A stretch of DNA of 64,000 nt from assembly GCA_021821085.1 (NCBI GenBank), contig JAKACV010000008.1:1-64000 (forward strand), read 5' to 3'. Below the pieces are notes generated by a model. It searched no databases and had not been told where the DNA came from. It worked only from the letters and a program-made list of their open reading frames with translations. Shown here in pieces: positions 62,557 through 64,000 of the stretch (position 1 is its first letter; every line of letters starts with the position of its first letter). The position numbers were made by a program, and so were the translations under genes. The stretch comes from Bacillota bacterium. GTDB lineage: Bacteria > Bacillota > Bacilli > Alicyclobacillales > SLC66.

Positions 62557-62959
62557 TTGGGACAAGTTATTACAGAGTGCGCGTGAGGTAAGGAATAACG
62601 CATACGTGCCTTATTCGCATTTTGCAGTAGGTGCAGCGCTCGAAACAGAAGACGGAGCGATTTTCAGCGGCTGCAATGTTGAAAATGTATCCTTTGGATT
62701 AACAAATTGTGCAGAACGCTCTGCCGTTTTCCACATGGTGTCGGCAGGCCAGAAGAAGATTCGCTCTGTGGCTGTCATCGCGGATGCTCCGCGTCCAATT
62801 TCACCTTGTGGAGCGTGTCGACAGGTGCTGGCTGAATTTGGGCGGGAAGAAACACCAGTTGTGCTCAGTAATTTGGCGGGACAAACCATACGCACAACAC
62901 TTGGCGAATTGATACCCTACGTGTTTATGAAGGGAGACATAAATGAGCGTGACGAATGA
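62543..62959 (+). CDS. cdd: Cytidine deaminase
   Basis: 138 residues. NAYVPYSHFAVGAALET, SGCNVENVSFGLTNCAERSAVF with zinc Cys and catalytic Glu, and SPCGACRQVLAEF with two Cys ligands are all present. It converts cytidine to uridine. GTG 62543 lies within the dgkA end, with GAAGGGTG upstream. It overlaps the era start by 17 bases. Confidence 0.96.
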   Translation: MVQDDWDKLLQSAREVRNNAYVPYSHFAVGAALETEDGAIFSGCNVENVSFGLTNCAERSAVFHMVSAGQKKIRSVAVIADAPRPISPCGACRQVLAEFGREETPVVLSNLAGQTIRTTLGELIPYVFMKGDINERDE

Positions 62960-63851
62960 TCGCAAATCGGGATTTGCCGCATTGATTGGACGGCCAAACG
63001 CAGGAAAATCGACGTTGATTAACCAACTTGTCGGGCAAAAAATTGCCATTATGTCAGATAAACCGCAAACGACTCGCACGCGTATTCGCGGCATACTCAC
63101 AAAGCCGGAAGGACAAGTGGTATTTCTTGATACGCCTGGAATGCATCGCCCGCGCCATCAATTGGGACAGTATATGATGGAAATTGCAGAAAATTCCATT
63201 CGTGAAGTCGATGTTGTGATTTGCGTGACAGATGCCTCATTTGGCGGTACAGAGAAGGATGAGTATGTTCTCGAAAAAATTAGAGAGGCACGTGTTCCTG
63301 TTGTTCTTGTTTTAAATAAAGTAGATCGTATCGCGGATAAGTCTAAACTTTTACGGCTTATCGAGGAATATCAGGCTGCTTATCCGTTTGTTGAGATTCT
63401 TCCGATTTCGGCAAAAACAGGAGAACAGGTAGATCTGTTGACATCGATCGTCTATAAGTTGTTGCCTGTCGGTCCGATGTATTATCCTGAGGAAGCGGTT
63501 ACGGATCATCCCGAGCGGTTTATCATTGCAGAACTGATTCGTGAGAAAGTATTACTGTTAACGCGTGAAGAGATCCCTCATTCTGTAGCTGTGGTCATTG
63601 AACAGTTAGAATTGCGAGAAGATCGTGATGTTCTCTATATTAATGCACTGATTTACACAGAGAGAGATTCCCAAAAGGCTATTTTAATTGGGAAAAACGG
63701 CGATTTACTTAAGCGTGTGGGTATACTGGCACGTCGCGATATTGAAAGTCTATTCGGTTCAAAAGCCTTTTTAGAACTCTGGATCAAGGTGAAAAAAGAC
63801 TGGAGAAATCGTGAACATCTCTTGCGCTCGTTCGGGTATGAACGTGATTAG
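62943..63851 (+). CDS. era: GTPase Era
   Basis: 302 residues. GRPNAGKST (G1, residues 16-24), TRTRIRGI (G2), DTPGMH (G3), NKVD (G4), SAKTGEQ (G5), and a C-terminal KH domain with ERDSQKAILIGKNGDLLKRVGILARRDIE. It matures 16S 3' end and assembles 30S. GAAGGGAG precedes ATG 62943. Confidence 0.98.
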   Translation: MSVTNDRKSGFAALIGRPNAGKSTLINQLVGQKIAIMSDKPQTTRTRIRGILTKPEGQVVFLDTPGMHRPRHQLGQYMMEIAENSIREVDVVICVTDASFGGTEKDEYVLEKIREARVPVVLVLNKVDRIADKSKLLRLIEEYQAAYPFVEILPISAKTGEQVDLLTSIVYKLLPVGPMYYPEEAVTDHPERFIIAELIREKVLLLTREEIPHSVAVVIEQLELREDRDVLYINALIYTERDSQKAILIGKNGDLLKRVGILARRDIESLFGSKAFLELWIKVKKDWRNREHLLRSFGYERD

Positions 63852-63970
63852 GCGTAGCCAACCAGAACCTGCGAGGGTGGCTTCCAACTCTTTCAACGTA
63901 TAGTTGTAGGTCTGTGACTCATCCTATAAGTAACTGGTCATGCTTTGCCGGTACAGAAAGGATGATTGCG
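63852..63970. other. Spacer between era and the yqzL-like gene
   Basis: 119 bases with no gene. An inverted segment GTAGCC-N-GGTGGCTTCC-like near the start may be a weak stem-loop; nothing else is seen. Confidence 0.3.
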
Positions 63971-64000
63971 ATGCGAGATTTCTTGTGGAAGTATTTTTCC
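63971..64000 (+). CDS. yqzL: YqzL-like small protein, truncated by window edge
   Basis: Ten codons, MRDFLWKYFS, with AAAGGATGA five bases upstream of ATG 63971. This opening matches the roughly 45-residue YqzL proteins that follow era and precede recO in Bacillota. Confidence 0.7.
   Translation, partial: MRDFLWKYFS

Overview
The window is a stretch of chromosome from an endospore-forming Bacillota. Gene content and order follow the Bacillus yrrI-alaS to era region: sigK, gpr, yqfC/yqfD, a CIRCE-controlled hrcA-grpE-dnaK-dnaJ operon and T-box control of alaS. Gaps in synteny, frequent TTG/GTG starts and mid-range GC suggest an Alicyclobacillaceae-like lineage; that placement is inference, since no 16S gene is present.

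Layout. Bases 1 to about 5,307 are one end of an integrated mobile element, visibly more GC-rich than the rest. It carries a leftward replication module (excisionase-like HTH protein, primase-polymerase, DUF3987 protein, a small unknown protein, a superfamily 2 helicase cut by the window edge) and one divergent unknown gene with a zinc ribbon. It ends in the 3' part of a tRNA-Ala(TGC) gene, which marks its attachment site. The integrase and the other end lie outside the window.

From 5.3 to 12.4 kb come an AI-2E family transporter, a solitary 5S rRNA gene with its own promoter, alaS behind a T-box, and ireB-ruvX-yrzB-mltG. From 12.4 to 20 kb come an uninterrupted sigK, the yqeG-yqeH-aroE-yhbY-nadD-yqeK-rsfS-yqeM series, mntR and comEA. 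From 20 to 25.6 kb a c-di-AMP riboswitch precedes an NlpC/P60 wall hydrolase gene, followed by a ComEC that lacks its usual C-terminal nuclease domain, three very small genes, a type II NADH dehydrogenase, a TnpB scar and holA.

From 25.8 to 44.1 kb come rpsT, gpr, lepA, hemW, the heat-shock operon, a mug-like glycosylase, prmA-rsmE-mtaB, a NUDIX-DeoC fusion gene, a Na/Pi cotransporter, an RlmI-like methyltransferase and fabH with a candidate FapR operator. From 44.2 to 48.5 kb lies an accessory cluster that looks spore-surface related (YheC/D-type ATP-grasp, HipA-like kinase, two GT4 glycosyltransferases). From 48.5 to 56 kb come transporters (Amt, NCS2), def, a TVP38 protein, a nucleotidyltransferase/exonuclease pair and a transposon graveyard. 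The window closes with rpsU-yqeY-yqfC-yqfD-phoH-pgpH-ybeY-dgkA-cdd-era and the first codons of a yqzL-like gene.

The parts with least precedent are two matched arrangements in the mobile element, each an extended -10 promoter followed by a terminator lying antisense over the start of a replication gene; iteron-like GTGGCAC clusters beside them; a 43-residue exported peptide beside a zinc-ribbon protein ahead of the NADH dehydrogenase; and the NUDIX-DeoC fusion.
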